Shown piece by piece: positions 1 through 14,139 of a stretch of DNA of 64,000 nt (positions are counted from its first letter, which is position 1; each line of letters begins with the position of its first letter). The stretch is from NCBI GenBank assembly GCA_034766995.1, contig CM068314.1, forward strand, positions 18,099,201 through 18,163,200, written 5' to 3'. A model generated the notes under the pieces. It had not been told where the DNA came from. It ran no database searches and saw nothing but the letters and a program-made list of their open reading frames with translations. Made by a program: the position numbers and the translations under genes. This DNA comes from Acanthacorydalis orientalis (lineage: Eukaryota > Arthropoda > Insecta > Megaloptera > Corydalidae).

Positions 1-1542
1 TAATACAAAATTCCTTTGAATATATTTAATAAAGTAAAACAAAACTTTTTTTAATTTATTTACTAAAATGTGAATCTGATAAACAGATCATAAATTTAAT
101 TGAAATAATTTAAACAAATAACTGATTACAATATTTATATATTTATTATATAATTCAAATTTTATCCTTAATATTTATTAAAAATACATATTTATCTCTA
201 TTTCTACACAAAATAAAAGCTCATAATTGCAAATAATTTATAAACTGTTATAAAATTAAAAATACGACTTCTAAGTTTTTGAATAAATCAAACATATTTT
301 TATAAATTAATCTGTTTAATAAGAATTAAATATAATTTAAGACAATGTTAATATTATTTATATATATATATATATATGTTTAAATTTCAGTCCAAACCAA
401 TTAAAAACATAACTTTCTAACTTTTATGGTTTTTAAGAGAAGTAATTAAACTCAAAAATAAACTTTTACTTTTCTGTAAACTAAAAGAAAATTTCTATTA
501 AAAAATTTCAATAATTTATGATTAACCAATAATAAATTACGGAATATTTTTGATTAAAATTTAAGTATGATTTTATTGTTTCAGTAAAAAATGATAAATC
601 TTAAAAGTTATATATAATTTTATGAGAAGGTGATACAATTTTAATTGAACATAATTTTCATTAAACTTTTTCGATTATAAAATTAATTAATGCAAAAAAA
701 ATTAATTAATTTTAAAATAATGTCTTTTTTGTACTCATACTTTCATATACACAAAAACAGATATTCTGAATATCTAGTTATTATTTTAATATTAACAATA
801 TAAATATTATATTAGTAAGAGGTCCTATTTTAATGACTGTATTTTTGATATTCGAATAATATCTAGTATTTCGTAAAATTTATTTTGAATATCAATAATC
901 AAAAGAAAGTATCAATATCATACTTTTCTTTAAAAAAAACATTAAGCTATAAGTAATGATTATATTAAAGTAATTTGTAAATTGCATTCAATTCAATATG
1001 AAATATCGATTAAACTGTGACGAAAGGTAAAAATATCAATATTAAATTATTATGTTTTGAATAATTGAGAGACTATTGTACGAATGTGTAGAGAAATTGA
1101 ATTATGCTGTTTAAAAAAAATAATATGAAAATATCATCAACTGTTTCAACAGAAGATATTTTATTTTTAGACGATTATTAAAATTTTTAATTAGTTTTTA
1201 AGTTATAAATATAATTATATTTTTTGTATACTTTTATTTATTATTTGCTGTTGGAGTATTTTCTACACATACTGTAAATATTATAGTAAAAGATGCCATA
1301 ATAATAAGGACATTTTATTTAAAATATTTAAACTGAAACATATATGAAAATTCCAGATTCATTTTGAACATAAATAGTTGGAAAAAAAAACGTCAATTCG
1401 GAATTCAGATATTAAAAAAATTATATCGTAACAAATGTTATTGAAACGGTGTTTCCGAAACGATATCTTGAACAAAACTGAGAAAAAACCTTGAAATATG
1501 AAAAATCTTTTTGGAAAAAAATATAAAACAATATGCTTTATG

Positions 1543-1584
<42 letters not shown>

Positions 1585-2070
1585 GTTTTCGTGCATAGGA
1601 TGATAAATGGCCAGATATGAAAAAGACATCTGCAAAGAAAGAAAAAGTGTAGTTAAAAACGAATGCACGTTCCAATTCCGTGCCTTTAAAATGTCATCAT
1701 TCACCCCAAAGTGAAAATATCGACGCGTTCCTGTACAAGTCACGTTTGAGTGAAGATTAAAGTTAGTTCGAAAAGAGGTATCACGCATCAACTGATTTAC
1801 GGCATTCGATTTGGTTTTCCATCTTCTCACGGCAGTCGTCTCTAGTTCGTTTCTTTTTCAGAAGATTGTATTCCCAATGGGTTTATGTAAACATCAACAG
1901 AATCGTTTGAAATACGTAAACGACGCTTAATCAGTTTCCCTATATTGCTTTTGTTGTAATACTTTTTCCGAGTCTCTTAACAAACTTTACAGTTTTTTTC
2001 TGTTCGACATTAAAAACACTTCTTTTCAAAATTATCTAAGTCTAATTCTTATATTGAAGTTTATTATTAT

Positions 2071-2073
<3 letters not shown>

Positions 2074-2118
<45 letters not shown>
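2074..2118. repeat. (TA)n array, 45 bp
   Basis: Uninterrupted AT dinucleotides in A/T-rich intron between unremarkable flanks. Confidence 0.95.
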
Positions 2119-2123
<5 letters not shown>

Positions 2124-2408
2124 TTAATATTGGCATACATTAATTATATAAAAATACAACTTACCATATGTCATAAAAAATAAAAAATCTAAGCAAAAGG
2201 ATTGTTAAGTTTGATTACACTTTAGATAAATAACTAATTTAATTAAAATAAAAAAATATCATTTTAATGATTCAATAAAATTCTTATTAGGATAATTTAT
2301 CCTTTGAAATTAATTTTAAAAATTTAATTATTTGAAGTGATAGATGAATTAAAACTTAAATATTGAAAAAAATATGGTCATTAATCATATTGAAAGTATT
2401 TCGAAATA

Positions 2409-2450
<42 letters not shown>

Positions 2451-2585
2451 TATTTAAATTTATAAATCTAACAATTTATATATCAATATTTATGTTTGAA
2501 ATGTTAATTAATTTCTGTAAATTAATTGTTTTCGCTGTAGTTAAAATTAATGAACTTGAACTGAACATATTTACACCATATAAAC

Positions 2586-2627
<42 letters not shown>

Positions 2628-2819
2628 AGTTGTAAATTTATTTATTTATTAATATATTAATTCAATAAGTCAATATAGGTATTTGTAAATCACAATAAAC
2701 AAACAAAAGTTTAGATGATTAAACAATTCAATAAAGTGCTTGATAATCGAACCGATTCGAGGTTAAAACTAAATCAACAATCAGTTCACACCGAATCGAT
2801 ACAAAATAAACTAACAAAC

Positions 2820-3260
2820 TAGTGGCAGCAGAACTCTGAAATCAGTACAACTATTCGTGTTCAGTCGCAGCCGTAGAGTTTGAATTACCCACGCCTATAA
2901 ACAACATAATCCAAATTATCGCAACCTTTGTCTTTCATCTCTATATAGAGTATTTGTTGCCGCTGCTTACACTGGCACAGAGTCCTTGAGTTGTTTGGCT
3001 GCTCGAATTGTTTGGGCCTATTCTAGCAAACGTGGCCATTTATCTCAAACAAGCGCTGCGCGAATGCCGAGAGCTTTCTCCGTTACCAGGAACCACTACC
3101 GCTCTCTCTATTCCTGCGGAGACCGGGCGGGCAGCATACAGCAGATCGATTTATCCTGCGAGATAATCGGCAAATCCTGCGGGAGAGCCCCGGAGCAGGC
3201 TTCGCCTGTGCATACTACACTACCACCAGCCAGGGCTATGAGCTGTACGTTCTAAACTTG
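2820..3260. other. Unique balanced-composition island
   Basis: The strongest contrast to the A/T background in the left third, with GC-rich runs around 3110-3250 (GAGACCGGGCGGGCAGC, GGGAGAGCCCCGGAGCAGGC). A plus frame is open at 2986-3255 but has no ATG at its start and no recognisable domain. It is a candidate enhancer or unannotated non-coding exon; the evidence is composition only. Confidence 0.35.
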
Positions 3261-3894
3261 TTCGTCAGGATTAATTCATGTGTGGGAAGTAATTGCAGAG
3301 TTGCAAGTTTACTTTTTTTAATAGATTTTTTTATGAGATTCTTATGATAAAAATCGTACATTCGATTACATTTGTATATTGTTTTATATATTAGGAAATG
3401 TTCATTTTTTGTAAATGTAATGACGAAAAATAATTTTAATTATATATCATGTGTGTGTGTGTATATACATATATATATATATATATATATAATTTGTTGT
3501 TTTTATACTTATTGAAAACATTTTCAGAACTTTATATAGACGATTATTGCTTGTATTTCACATTGACTATAATATTTGAAATATTTACTTTTTTATTACA
3601 TATATACATGCATATAATGATTGAAATTATACTTTTATTGATGTACATAATAAAAATAAGTAATTAAATACAAAATAATATTTTTCTTACAAAAAAATAA
3701 TAAATATAAATATAAACTGTTCAATATTTAGTATTTATATTTTATTTATTGTACAACAAATGTTTTCAATTGAGAAATTTCTACATTATTTAATATTTTT
3801 TTATTAAAAGAAAAATATAGATCATTTTAAGTAAATAAATTACTAGTTCAAAAATTTATCTACAGAAAATATTTTTTATATTGTAATATATACA

Positions 3895-3946
<52 letters not shown>

Positions 3947-4679
3947 CGTATGTATAAATTCATATATTTATGTGTGTGTGATTTTGTTCACGCCACAAGG
4001 AAATAAAGTGATCGGCAACCGGATGTCGAGAAAAGAATATTTCTGAGCTGTACCTTTTGTTAGAGCCCCGCAGCGCTGTTTTGCCATGTTCTGAAATATT
4101 AAGACAAGCCACCCGACGATCTTTCTTTTTCTTCTATAAGTGGCGAATTATACGTAGAGAAAAATCTTTCCTGGATAAGAATTATGTAACTGTGAAGAAA
4201 TGAGGTTTTCGTATGCCACCACGATATAACAGTTTTGTGAAAAAGTGTTGGTATCTATTTAGTGCTGCTATAAAGTGGCCAATTTATACAAACCAAGTCT
4301 GTAAGAATTGGTTAGGACGTTCTTTTTTATTTTTTGTAAATGTGTAATAAATGTAGACTAAAATGTACAATTTATAAATGTTTAATTTATTTATATTATA
4401 AGTAAATTTAAGTCAAACCTATTATGTTTAATTATTTCGTTTTAAATAAATAAATTTCTTTTATATACGTTATTAGTTAAATTATGAATTTTATTCAGTA
4501 TATAATACTGATATAATAAACTATCTTCTTATTAAATCATATATAAACATAATACATTTCAAATAAATATAATTATTCACTTTCAAAGATTGTATCTTTG
4601 TATTTTCATAAGATAAATACAAAAACGAAAGTTTAAATTTTAATTAAATTTGAAATTAAACTATTATAAGGAACGTATT

Positions 4680-4714
<35 letters not shown>

Positions 4715-5189
4715 TATATACATATATACATATATCATACTTTTAAATTAAACAATATTAATTTACAATTTTATTAATATTAACTTATAATGAACGATTA
4801 ATTCATTGAGGTTCACAGGCGTGTCGACAATTAAGGTCATTACCGCCAGCATATATAATGAGGATTAAAAAATAAATATAGTTTATACGATGAAATATAT
4901 AATTTAAGAAAATCATAGCATTTTATTACATATATTAATTGAAAAATATGACAAAGTGAGAATATGTTTTAAGCAAAACTAAACAAAAAGGAATTAAATT
5001 TGTTAGTTTATATATTACGAAACGAATTATCATTATGAGAAATAATAAATAATTTGTGGTTGTTGAAGAATTATCACAATGGTAACATTTAAAACATAAA
5101 GCAGCTAAAACGAACTATTCTCAATAAGTTAAGAGCAATTAGTATTTAAATTATTCAACGGAAAGAAAAGAAACAGAGACTAATAAACT

Positions 5190-5780
5190 TATGTGAAGAA
5201 AGAACGTTGAGCAAAGTCGGATCGGTCGAACTGTTCTTTAACACTAAACTGTGGACTGACGGTGAACACATAAAACTAAAATGTGATAATTAGGGCTCCA
5301 TTCCGTTAAATTATGGCCCATTATATATTAAGCAGCGGCAGTGGCAGACCAAGTATTTACACAAGAACACCGTTGCAACGAACCAGCAGGTACGAGAAAT
5401 AATATACGTCCAATTTACTAAACAACCAATAATAGGTTGGCGCCTGTTTGCACCACGACACCCAATACTTAATAAAAATAATGACTGCATTTTTAAATTA
5501 CGTATTTTAGTGGAAATATTGCCAGCACACGCTACAATGAACAAGCTCGATTATGCTATCGTCTGATTTTCTTTTTCCAATAGACTCGAATAGCTGCAGG
5601 TTGTCTCTTTCTAACGTACAAAATACAGAAAATCAAGTATCCGGTTCTTTCGAACTGCTGCTATCCAACATTGCACACTCAGTGAATTTATAATAAAAGA
5701 GGCGAATGTTGTGGTGGCATAGGAGGTACGGTAAAATCTAATTTCGCGTTGGATCATTTGCGTTTAGCGCAAAGATATCT
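5190..5780. other. Unique island
   Basis: Mixed-composition sequence without simple repeats. A short minus frame (5311-5544) shows no domain and is probably chance. Confidence 0.25.
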
Positions 5781-6086
5781 CATAGTTCTACTCTATATGA
5801 AATACATTTTTATATAAAGTGTTTTATTCTCTGTTCCACTGGTGGCTCCGACACTGTAATAAAGACTCTTGTGGTATGGAAATAAGTATGATTATATTCA
5901 AGATAAATGTCTGTCTTACGAATAAAATTCACACGAAAGTGACCAGGATAAAGTTCGAAAATAACTTAATAAGTTATTTTATTTTCAATTAGGTATGAAA
6001 TATTTCTAAGAATATATTAAATATATTAGATTTGATCTTTTATTTAATTTTCAGCCCGTATTATTAAACGTTTGTGTTTGTCTATA

Positions 6087-6142
<56 letters not shown>

Positions 6143-6429
6143 TGTGTGCGTGTAAATAGTAAATTTTCTACTTTGGAACATAACTGTTTTTATACGAGTT
6201 CAGTCCATATTTATTTTCATAATTAAAACTGAAATATATTTAAGTGAAGGTATGTCATTTCCATTAAATTTTCTCATTTATTTTTATATCTTCAAATAAT
6301 ATGATTTAATTAAGTTTAAAAATCATAATAATTTATATATTTTTTTTTGAAAAAAGAAAATTATAAGATATGCATAACTCGTTTTTCTATTTTTTAATAC
6401 AAAGCAAAAATATATTTCACATTGCGGTT

Positions 6430-6960
6430 TGAAATTCGAAATTTACCGACGCTGAAGCTATTTTAATTTTGCACGCAGTTACAACAAATTGCAGCAGTTA
6501 AATTTTACAAAAATATGCAAACGATATTCGGCAAGCGTTGTAATATTTGTGCGAATAAATCTTACTGTGTGAGTCAAAGCGTAAGGCAGTCATTAAACTG
6601 ATTTAAGTTTGTAAAAGCAAACATCAAAGCCGTCTTCCGAGTGACATTATTTCATTTTGTCGCCTTGTGGCCAATGTAGACAGTGATTCGTTCTTTCAAA
6701 CATAACCGATCATATCTTAAAATTGATGAAATGGAAAAGATGGTTGTGTAGGACATTGGCTATCTTTGTTCATTCAATATAACAGTGAAACTGTACGTGT
6801 GGTGAAAAGAGACGAAAAAGATCATTTTCTCTATAAAACTGTGTGTTAAACGTTCATTTTATTGACATCGGCTACCAATAAGCGTGACAGGTTTCTTGAT
6901 AGCCAGTGCAACTTGCACCTAAACCCAATAATGAGATGTCATTTTAGTTTATATGTCGTA
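6430..6960. other. Unique island
   Basis: Non-repetitive sequence with an inverted CCAAT-like GGCCAATG near 6669 and repeated GCAG steps at 6475-6500. No open frame of note. Confidence 0.25.
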
Positions 6961-7499
6961 TACTTTGTGTGATAAATCATTTCTGAAATAAACGATGAGA
7001 TTTTTAATAGAACATTTATATTGTTCAACGTGTACTGATACACTTTTTATAAAAAATGTTGTTTTTTTACAAAAAAGTACAATTATATTTTCTAACATCA
7101 CTGGTTATATTAATAGATAGTTATCTGTATTTGTAATTTTTAAATTATAATATTATTATACTCAATTAATTTAATGTATTAATTATATATTTTTTAGACA
7201 TCAATAGTACTTTTTTATATTAACTTTTTAATTACAAAATATTCAAAGAAGCGATAAAATTAAAAATACAAACACTATTAATAACTACAAATTCAATATA
7301 AGTTTTCAGTATTTTCTAATTTTTTTTTTTCATAAAGAAAGGACCAAAGTTATTCACAATGAGAAGAATGTAAACGTTCAATGTTGACAAACGAACATAT
7401 TTTATTTAACAATAGAATTATTATGACAAATGTACAAAACATAAACTTCAGTAGATAACAGAAAAAAAAACAGGTTTACAAGTTTATTAATGCAGGCTT

Positions 7500-7760
7500 A
7501 GTATTATCAATGTGTGTTTAGTAAAACCAGAGACCAAGTGGTGCACAAGTTGCGAGTAGAACAAGCGGCACCAACGATACCGTGCCGTGTGGTGACGGTG
7601 TTATAGACACAGGCAGACATAAATTATACCAAATGCAGGAAGCTGCAGATGACAGACGTAAATTTAATGGAGATATATGTGTGTGTACATGGTTTTCGAA
7701 TAGAAGTAAATAACCTAGAGGCTTCCATTTCGACATCCAGTTATCTGTCGACGAGCTTAC
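7500..7760. other. Unique island
   Basis: A minus frame of 72 codons (7518-7736) ends LGLWFY at a stop but has no match I recognise. A TCATCTGCAG acceptor-like string lies on the minus strand at about 7642-7651. I see no Musashi C-terminal sequence in any frame. Confidence 0.25.
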
Positions 7761-7790
7761 TGACTTTTAAATATAGTCTGTTGTCTACCT

Positions 7791-7792
<2 letters not shown>

Positions 7793-7847
<55 letters not shown>
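7793..7847. repeat. (TA)n array, 55 bp
   Basis: Pure TA dinucleotides immediately right of the 7500-7760 unique island; it accounts for the apparent tail of a short plus frame here. Confidence 0.95.
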
Positions 7848-7849
<2 letters not shown>

Positions 7850-8398
7850 TACTCAAAAGAGACTAAATTAATAAATAAATTGTAAATAGATATTTGTATG
7901 TAAAATACAAACAAATTAAAATATTACTATTATTCCCAATTATCTGTTCATATGAAAGAAATAAAAAATTAAGGTAAAAAAGTGAAAATGTAAATATATT
8001 AATTTCATCTCTATTAAAATAAAATTGTTATAATAATTTGACAGCTTACTTACTAAAAGATTTATTAGTAGTATTTTTTTAATGAACGAGTCCATTTATT
8101 TTTGTTGGAAAATATTATCAAACATCAAATATATTATTAAAAATTTACATTTGTTTGATACAAAATGATACTGAGTTTCATTATAAATTAATAACTCAAT
8201 TATAAAAGGGACTGCAAGAGTAAGTAAATATTTTAGTACAAATATGTTGAATGCAAGTACAGAACATTGTCATTTGCACAGATAATATGAACATTGATAG
8301 CGCAGAAAATTGTTATTTGGTCGACATTAAAATTTTATTATGCCGCTGTACAAATAAATTCATGGCACTTGATATGGAAATACATTATGTATATGTAC

Positions 8399-8406
<8 letters not shown>

Positions 8407-8454
<48 letters not shown>
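8407..8454. repeat. (TA)n array, 48 bp
   Basis: Preceded by TATGTACATATATACAT, a typical step from a TA array to a tetranucleotide mix. Confidence 0.95.
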
Positions 8455-8458
<4 letters not shown>

Positions 8459-8599
8459 GCACGTAAAGAAAAATATATTTATGTATTGACAAATCGTTTT
8501 CTGTATTTTAATATTTTAAAACGATCAATCGTACAGTAAAGTATTCTACCATGGTAAAAAAATATCAAAAAACGAAACTATGTTTAAATTTATTAAATA

Positions 8600-8830
8600 T
8601 ATATTCCCTACCCTACACACAAGTGGAAGAAGTTAAATTCGCGTAACGTTATGGCGCGAATAGCAAAGACAAGTCTTGTTTGTGTCTCTGTATATTGGCA
8701 TTCGGCGTAATCTGCCGCGGGCGAGTGAAGAGAGTTCCACAGGACTCGTCTCGTCTTGTCTATTGGCATTAAGATGATGTTTGGTAAAGTGGAAAGCTTA
8801 TAAAGCACGGTATTTCGTGTTTAGGTTTTC
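8600..8830. promoter_or_regulatory. Island with two TATTGGCATT repeats
   Basis: The 10-mer TATTGGCATT occurs at 8693-8702 and again at 8761-8770. TTGGCA is an NFI-type half site. The sequence between contains CCGCGGGCGAG. The regulatory role is inferred. Confidence 0.3.
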
Positions 8831-9204
8831 GCTTTCAATATATATATATATATATATGTGTTATGAGTGTATGTATATATGTAGGTAAGAAGGTAGGCAG
8901 GATTTTATTTTTGCACATAAACGGAAACGGCAAGAATATGAAATATTTCTCTATTCGAATTCTCTCTGTAGTACAATAAACAAGGTATATTGTTTTGTGT
9001 GTATCTGTGTTTGTTTCGAATTTGTGGTACGAAATCGATTTGTTAGTTGTGTGGTTTTTCTTCTTCGTCCTATTTTTTTTGTCGTAAAATACCAACGATT
9101 TATGTTAACATATATTTCACATATTTTCGTAATAAATTACAATATGAGTGAAACATCAAGATTTTTATTTCATAAAGAAAGCTATCAAACAATACGCTTA
9201 TGTA

Positions 9205-9209
<5 letters not shown>

Positions 9210-9259
<50 letters not shown>
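9210..9259. repeat. (TA)n array, 50 bp
   Basis: Preceded by TATGTATGTACA and followed by TGTAATTC; uninterrupted. Confidence 0.95.
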
Positions 9260-9262
<3 letters not shown>

Positions 9263-9949
9263 ATTCTAGTTGTATGTTTATAGGAAGATATATAGATATT
9301 TTTATTTCTTTAAAATTAAATTATTAAACGTATAAAAGTATTTTTATTTCATGAACATATAGTTCATATAAAATATTAAAAATAGTTATATTACAACAAT
9401 TTTAGTAATTAATGAAATAGTTATCAAATTTGTTAATAAATATAAGGTTTAGCTAAAAATTATGTATAATAAAATATCAATTTTACATACAGGTGTACTA
9501 AATATGAATATAAAAATATAAGTAAGTAACAATTATTATATTAACACCCTGAAATAATTTCAAATTCTTATTATATATCAAATAAATTTAAGAATCTAAC
9601 TAAATAACCAGATAATGATATGAAGTTATCTTTATTCCTTGTAATGTACAAATAAGTATAATGATAAAAAGATATTAATATTCAGTCATTTATTTGTTTA
9701 TTCCTTTTCATTATACCAAAATATGAAAGTGATAGTCGGTTAATTTTTGAAAAACGATATTATTTATCACAACTCAGTAATTATTTTTACAACCATTTTT
9801 TATTGATTATGCTTGGATTTGTTTTAATTTTATATTGATAAACTATGAAGCATAATTTAATTCCTGAAAAAACATCTAATTAGTATAAACAGCATGTATC
9901 TCGACTGATATTTACAAGACGATAATAAGAACACAACAAATAATTACTC

Positions 9950-10200
9950 TCGATAAATAGATAACAAAATCCTGTACATACACACATCTTGTTAACGATC
10001 TAGTCGCATTTCAGACAGTTTCAAGTCAACGGCTGCATGTTTATAATTGCATTTACGTAATTTCGCCTCGTCTACTTGCAATACGTTCCGTTGTTATTAC
10101 ACATTTAAGTTTACTACAATCTTCTTGCTATATATGCAATTGCAGTAGACTGCATTCAACGTGAGAAATATCACAAATATGCAGCAAAGTAAATGAATGT
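9950..10200. other. Unique island
   Basis: Non-repetitive sequence including TTTACGTAATTTCGCCTCGT near 10051. No frame of interest. Confidence 0.2.
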
Positions 10201-11002
10201 TCATGAGTTGTTTTAGGACTGTCGTCTAAGAGAGAGTGGTATGTTACTAGGAATCAAATCTACTCTATTATAAAATTGAAGGAAAATAGTATTCAATGCA
10301 CGTAGTAGTAAGTATATATAATTAAGTAAATGAAACGTTTTTGAGTTATCCGAAAGAAAAATATATTTAATAGTAAATTTATAGAAATTTAATGGAATAT
10401 AAATGTAGAAAAACTGCAAAAATTATATTCTATAATTTATACTTCCATAACTCTGAAATTATTAAATTTATAAAATATTTTTTCCATTTGTAATATAAAT
10501 AAAAAGTCCTGTCAATACTGACGTTTAAGTAAAACTGTAAAATTTTTATTAAAGACATGAACAAATAAAATCTCAAAATTAATTACTTATATAAAATAGA
10601 TTTTATATAATAAAATGATTTTATAATTGTATGTAAAACGAGTATTTTGTCTTATATAATATATAAATGAATAAATTCGACACTTTGAAAATGGATGCAT
10701 TAATCAATTATATTAGCCATACTGAAAAAATAATGATTCGATTTGATTCAAGTCACATTATTGAAAAATATAAGATTGAAACTCTCATTTTTCATATAAT
10801 TTTAATAATTCAATTTAATTATTAAGATATATGTATATGTAAATGTGTGTGTGTATATACATAATACAATAAAATATATAAATTTATAAAAATTAGTAAA
10901 ATATGAAAATTATTAAACATATTTAAAAAAAATTATATTTATAACTGTCATTTATAATATATGTTAAATCTTTAAAAATTTCTGTACCTCTATTTTTACA
11001 TA

Positions 11003-11048
<46 letters not shown>

Positions 11049-11279
11049 TAGTGTAAATGTAATTTGTCGCAAGAGGAAATTTAAATAATGAACACTTTTT
11101 GTTCTTAAATCGAAACGAGTAAAATAGAAACAGCGCAATATAAAAAAATAATATACCACTTTTATAAAAAGATTAAATATATTTTATACATAAAATACAT
11201 AAATATTTATTTTTTTGCGCGAGCACGTTACATAGAAATGTTTTCATTATAAAATGTATATCCCCAAAAACAAATTATA

Positions 11280-11730
11280 AGCGAACAACATTATCCTCTC
11301 GAAATCCTACACCATCACACAGGCATGCAAATCCATTCTGATCTGCACACTTCCACTTCGCACTGCTATCGTGCGCATCGTGTATAACCTGCACCCTCTT
11401 TTCTTTTCTCTTTTAGTCGGTTTTATGTGTGAATACATTATACAGAGACGAAGACGATGAGAGGAAAAAGGCTTGCGAGCGGACACTGAAATCCAATTTC
11501 TCTATAGCAATGCAGCAAGCAATGCCATCGTGTCTGAGTACTGAGAAGGACTCGAGTTGTGATACTTTACTACCTCAACTCTTCTCAACGGATAGACACT
11601 GAATTGAATACGTTTGCTTACTTACTTGCTTGCTACTATCGTCGTACGAGGAAGGAGTGTTTGTTCAGGACCCCTCGATTTCCCATACGAGCTGACGCGG
11701 GCATATTATTACTATTTCAATATGCAATGG
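11280..11730. other. Unique island
   Basis: Pyrimidine-rich on the plus strand at 11335-11420, then a purine-rich GACGAAGACGATGAGAGG section at about 11446-11463. A minus-strand GTAAGTAAG donor-like string lies at about 11617-11625. No supported coding frame. Confidence 0.25.
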
Positions 11731-11808
11731 GTGAAAAGATCCCGTTCAGATTTGTGAATTGTTCTGTGGGTGTGTTGATTTTCAATAGCCTCAATATCTG
11801 ATTTTATC

Positions 11809-11816
11809 TCACACAC

Positions 11817-11869
<53 letters not shown>
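11809..11869. repeat. (CA)n-(TA)n compound microsatellite
   Basis: A short (CA)n run at 11809-11819 passes directly into about 50 bp of TA. Confidence 0.95.
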
Positions 11870-11872
<3 letters not shown>

Positions 11873-12774
11873 TATTTAAATAATTAATAAAAGGGACCAC
11901 ATATATTTGCTTCTATAACAAAATTTGCTGAACAACAAAAAAAGGATAAAACGATAAATCAAAAGTTTTTCGAATATAAATTAATCCTATAATTTTCGTA
12001 CGATAAGATATAACTAATACGAAAGTCATTTCAATTTACATAATAAATAATCATTAATTGAATAATACATATATCATTATTACGTTCAAATGTTTCCATA
12101 GTGTTCCTAATTAATTTTGTTAAGAAATTAATGATATATAAAAATAATAAATTACTAAAATTAATAACTGGCTCTTATTATTTTTTTTTTAATATTTTTA
12201 ATTCTAATAGAATTTTCTTTAAAGTACTTAATAATTTTTTACAAACAATGAAATCCAAAGACAAAGCTTTTGCTTTTAAAAAGAAAATAAATAATTATTC
12301 GGGTTTGTAGAAATTATTTTGTGTATTTCATGCATTTTTTTTGATATTATGTTGAAACTTTAAAAAAACATATTTGTTAAAACATTTTATTTTTGAATAT
12401 ACACAAGATATTCTTCTTTTTCTTATTAAATGAAATATCACATTCTAATTCAAATATAAATAATAAGTTAATTTACTTTAATTTAAATTTCAATAAAAAT
12501 AATAATAAAAAATGGATTTTTTAGATAATTTAAAGTAACATATAGTACATCATAGATTCAGTTTAACTAATAGATTACTAAAAGGAATAAATATTTTTAT
12601 ACATTATCGAATTATTAACACAAACAATAATAACTTAAATATTAAGGTATTTATTTAATATTTTTTATAATTTAATATAATTATAAGGTTATTTTAAAGA
12701 AAGTATTAATATATTTTTACATTACAATGAGTGACTGTTCCTTCTTTTCCTCCTTCTCTATTCGAGTATGTATG

Positions 12775-12806
<32 letters not shown>

Positions 12807-13039
12807 CTCGTTAGTATAAATAGTAATGTAAATGAATTTATTTTGAAGTTTAAAAAGTAAACTGAAATATTAAAAAAACCCGCAAAAATATATGAACCTT
12901 TTTTATTTAAAAGAAGCATTGCATAAAAAGTGATACTTTACTGACAATATAGTTCAGAACAAAATTTATATTTTTTACTATAACATTAAGTGCTGTATGT
13001 ACAATTTTTCAAACACACTTTTACGATATCGTTTATGAA

Positions 13040-13440
13040 AAACTTAAAAAATCTCTCATAGAGAGCCAGTATTGACGTTCTATATCAGTTTTACTTTTTT
13101 CCTACATAAAAAGGTATCCTCTATTCTTTAGCAAAAACCATTTTGTGTTCAAACAACCACAGAAGAGAACGTTGATGTTGCACGCAAAAATGAGACAGTT
13201 GCACCCTTGAAGAGTAGAAAGCAACGTTACGTTGAACAATCCTTTAGAACAACGTATAAATGTATAGTGTGGACAAGGATGCACGGGTAATGGATCTTCT
13301 ACAAAGAAAAAAGAATCCGATAATAAAAGTCTGGATAAATATCGCACACCATTTTCATTCTGTTTGTTCGAGCAAATGATAGCCACTGGACGAACACATA
13401 ACGCAGCTAACTTGAATCTGTCGTATATGGAATGGGTTGT
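13040..13440. other. Unique island
   Basis: Contains a 94-codon minus frame (13102-13386) rich in Cys, Leu and Phe with no recognised motif and no fitting splice context. I treat the frame as chance. Confidence 0.2.
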
Positions 13441-13498
13441 CTTTGCACAAGATTTATTGTTTCTTCAATATATACATACATATATATATATATATGTA

Positions 13499-13935
13499 TA
13501 TATTTGTGCGTATGTTACGTAAATACATGTTTTGAAATAAAAATGCCCTTATATAAAAGCATATTTAAATATAAATGTTTTTTAAAAATAAAATAACGTT
13601 TTGATTTCGTTTCAATTGAAAATACATTCTTAATTATACAAAATATATTGAATAGTAAACATCTTAAAATACTTGCACATTTAAAATAAAAAAAAAAGTA
13701 AAAAATCTTTTATATATATATATATATATTTGTGTGTGTGTACATAAATATATGTTTTTAAATAAGAATGTTCATACATAAACAATATATTTAATTATAC
13801 ATGTTTCTTAAAAATGAAATAATGACTAGATTTCTTTTCAATTGAAAATACATTCTTATTTATACAGAATATTAAATAGTTAACCTTTTTAAAATACTTT
13901 TTCATTCAGAATAAAGAAAACAAAAAGTAAATAAT

Positions 13936-13965
<30 letters not shown>
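13499..13965. repeat. Diverged tandem duplication, unit about 230 bp
   Basis: Two head-to-tail copies (about 13499-13722 and 13727-13965) share the same order of segments: TA run, TTTGTG(C/T)GT, (A)AATA(C/T)ATGTTTT, TTCAATTGAAAATACATTCT, TTTATACA or AATTATACA, AAAATACTT, CATT, an A-rich AAAGTAAA, then another TA run. Substitutions and small indels are spread throughout, so this is an old duplication. The TA arrays at the borders are plausible recombination points. Copy 2 ends in a 49-bp TA array. Confidence 0.85.
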
Positions 13966-13993
<28 letters not shown>

Positions 13994-14139
13994 TCAGAAA
14001 CAATAATTTTGGTATGAGTTTTTTATGCAATCAGAACACAGAATTAGAATTCTAAGCAAAATATTTGATTGAGAATTATGTTCGATTCCATTTACGCAAT
14101 TCCACATAATATCTATTCGAATGAAAGATATAAATGTTT

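Noticed and set aside
2986..3255. 89-codon plus frame in the 2.8-3.3 kb island
   Set aside because: It begins at TTG, has no ATG at the start, no domain and no donor at its end; open mainly because the region is GC-richer.
7518..7736. Minus frame ending LGLWFY as a Musashi C-terminal exon
   Set aside because: No Ala/Gly/Tyr-rich Musashi C-terminal sequence in any frame of the interval.
13102..13386. 94-codon minus frame
   Set aside because: Composition is Cys/Leu/Phe-rich with no motif; no splice context and no match to Rbp6.
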